NCBI GenBank assembly: GCA_031431475.1
Contig: JANPDL010000034.1
Coordinates: 1 to 64,000 of the forward strand
Origin: JADCCX01 sp031431475
Lineage (GTDB): Bacteria > Pseudomonadota > Alphaproteobacteria > Rhizobiales > Beijerinckiaceae
Length of the DNA: 64,000 bases
Reading direction: 5' to 3'
The translations under genes were made by a program, and so were the position numbers. The notes under the pieces are model-generated. The model was not told the origin of the DNA and did no database searches. It saw only the letters and a program-made list of their open reading frames with translations. Of this stretch, positions 62,893 through 64,000 are shown one piece after another; within the stretch, counting starts at the first letter, position 1; each line of letters begins with the position of its first letter.

Positions 62893-64000
62893 ATGGCGCA
62901 AAAGCGCATCGGCATCATCATGCATGGCGTCACGGGGCGCATGGGCATGAACCAGCACCTCATCCGCTCCATCCTCGCGATACGCGCTGCGGGTGGTGTG
63001 GCATTGTCCGATGGCACGATGCTGATGCCCGATCCGATCCTGGTGGGCCGCAGCCTGCCGAAGATTGCGGCACTTGCAAAATTGCATGGTGTGGAGCGTT
63101 ACACCGACAATCTCGACAAAGCGCTGGCCGATCCGGATGACGCGATCTTCTTCGATGCCGGCACCACGCAGATGCGCCCTTCCCTGCTGAAAAAGGCAAT
63201 TGCTGCTGGCAAGCATATCTATTGCGAGAAACCCACGTCCACCAATCTCGCCGAAGCGCTGGATGTCTGCCGTATCGCAGACAAGGCGGGCATCAAGCAT
63301 GGCGTCGTGCAGGACAAGCTGTTCCTGCCGGGCATGCTGAAGCTGGCGGCCCTGCGCGACAGCGGTTTCTTCGGCAAGATACTCTCGGTCAGGGGCGAGT
63401 TCGGTTACTGGGTCTTCGAGGGCGACTGGCAGGCGGCGCAGCGTCCTTCGTGGAACTACCGGTCGGAAGATGGCGGTGGCATCATTCTCGATATGATCTG
63501 CCACTGGCGCTACGTGCTGGACAATCTCTTTGGTGAGGTTGAATCCATCTCCTGTCTGGGTGCCACGCATATCCCGGATCGCTGGGACGAAAACGGCAAG
63601 CATTACAAGGCGACGGCGGATGATGCGGCGTACGCCACGGTCCAACTGGCTGGTGGCGTCATCGCGCAGATGAATTCATCCTGGGTGACGCGCGTCAACC
63701 GAGATGACCTTGTGACCTTCCATGTGGACGGAACGCTCGGTTCCGCCGTTGCCGGTCTGTGGGATTGTGTGGTGCAGCCGCGTATGGCCACGCCGCGCCC
63801 GGTGTGGAACCCTGACCAGAAGCAGACCATCAACTTCCGCGAGACATGGCAGAAGCTGCCGGACAACCGGAACTATGATAACGGCTTCAGGACGCAGTGG
63901 GAGATGTTCCTGCGCCATGTGGCGGAGGATGCACCCTACAAGTTCACCCTGCTGGAAGGCGCCAAAGGTGTGCAACTCGTGGAATGCGCGCTGGAAAGCT
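62893..64000 (+). CDS. Gfo/Idh/MocA family oxidoreductase (partial, runs off right edge)
   Basis: Open from ATG 62893 (GGGGAGAG site) to the window end, 369 codons, no stop. N-terminal Rossmann start is MHGVTGRMGMNQHLIRSI, the family EKP motif is HIYCEKPTSTNLAEAL (Lys113), and the substrate domain has GGGIILDMICHWRYVLDNLF with likely catalytic His. NAD(P)-dependent sugar or polyol dehydrogenase-like enzymes; substrate open. Controlled by the operator-bearing promoter just upstream, so it belongs with the Bug/TetR genes. Confidence 0.9.
   Translation, partial: MAQKRIGIIMHGVTGRMGMNQHLIRSILAIRAAGGVALSDGTMLMPDPILVGRSLPKIAALAKLHGVERYTDNLDKALADPDDAIFFDAGTTQMRPSLLKKAIAAGKHIYCEKPTSTNLAEALDVCRIADKAGIKHGVVQDKLFLPGMLKLAALRDSGFFGKILSVRGEFGYWVFEGDWQAAQRPSWNYRSEDGGGIILDMICHWRYVLDNLFGEVESISCLGATHIPDRWDENGKHYKATADDAAYATVQLAGGVIAQMNSSWVTRVNRDDLVTFHVDGTLGSAVAGLWDCVVQPRMATPRPVWNPDQKQTINFRETWQKLPDNRNYDNGFRTQWEMFLRHVAEDAPYKFTLLEGAKGVQLVECALES

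Overview
The window is a continuous, gene-dense piece of an alphaproteobacterial chromosome, most likely from the order Hyphomicrobiales (Rhizobiales). GC content is high, roughly 60%. Evidence for this placement: an Irr-type Fur regulator with an HHH heme motif, the gene block mltA-smr / timA (Tim44-like) / fxsA / secB, the dapE-DUF805 / mepA-DUF1499 block, TTT-type (Bug) substrate-binding proteins, and palindromic intergenic repeats of the rhizobial type. Genus cannot be fixed from the sequence alone. No rRNA, tRNA, CRISPR array, prophage or insertion sequence was seen. About 65 protein genes cover nearly all of the window, and both end genes are cut by its edges.

Layout. 1-3.3 kb: partial thiolase and a chromate resistance pair (chrA, rhodanese-ChrB fusion). 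3.7-7.0 kb: LacI regulator, perfect bidirectional terminator, 1-Cys peroxiredoxin, a DsbD N-domain-only periplasmic protein and YqgE. 7.0-12.3 kb: ugpBAEC glycerol-3-phosphate importer with an aldose epimerase at its end. 12.5-17 kb: Bug protein, D-2-hydroxyacid dehydrogenase, MOP flippase and FemAB-like acyltransferase. 17-22 kb: dapE, DUF805, mepA, DUF1499, MBL hydrolase and ChbG/HpnK deacetylase. 22-26 kb: GT2, MurJ paralogue 1 and a TIGR03862-type flavoprotein. 26-33.5 kb: TAXI-type binding protein, SMP-30 lactonase, glycosyltransferase, arfB, guaC, pgi and a UPF0114 protein. 33.5-41.7 kb: M48 peptidase with YjgN/DUF898, a soluble PhoR-like kinase coupled to a UPF0104 membrane protein, ABC-F (uup), a TrmH-type methyltransferase and an orphan secreted protein.

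41.7-51.5 kb is a nine-gene nucleoside uptake and salvage block (BMP binding protein, DUF4287, ATPase, two permeases, cdd, purine nucleoside phosphorylase, deoC, deoA), followed by a ghrA-like reductase and an unknown gene. Together these can import nucleosides and convert them to bases plus (deoxy)ribose-1-phosphate, then to acetaldehyde and glyceraldehyde-3-phosphate. 51.7-60.8 kb: msrA, MurJ paralogue 2, gst, engB, smr, mltA, timA, fxsA, secB, xthA, irr. 61.1-64 kb: Bug protein, TetR regulator and a Gfo/Idh/MocA oxidoreductase, with two near-identical operator-like sites placed at sigma-70-like promoters.

Most of the content is ordinary core metabolism and envelope biology. The best leads are the two-site TetR regulon (61.0-62.9 kb), the Irr protein with a reduced heme regulatory motif and an operator-like repeat over its promoter, the kinase without membrane segments coupled to UPF0104, the low-GC part of yjgN, the MurJ duplication, and two composite palindromic repeats, one of them inside the nucleoside transporter operon. 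No wholly new defence or mobile system was found.
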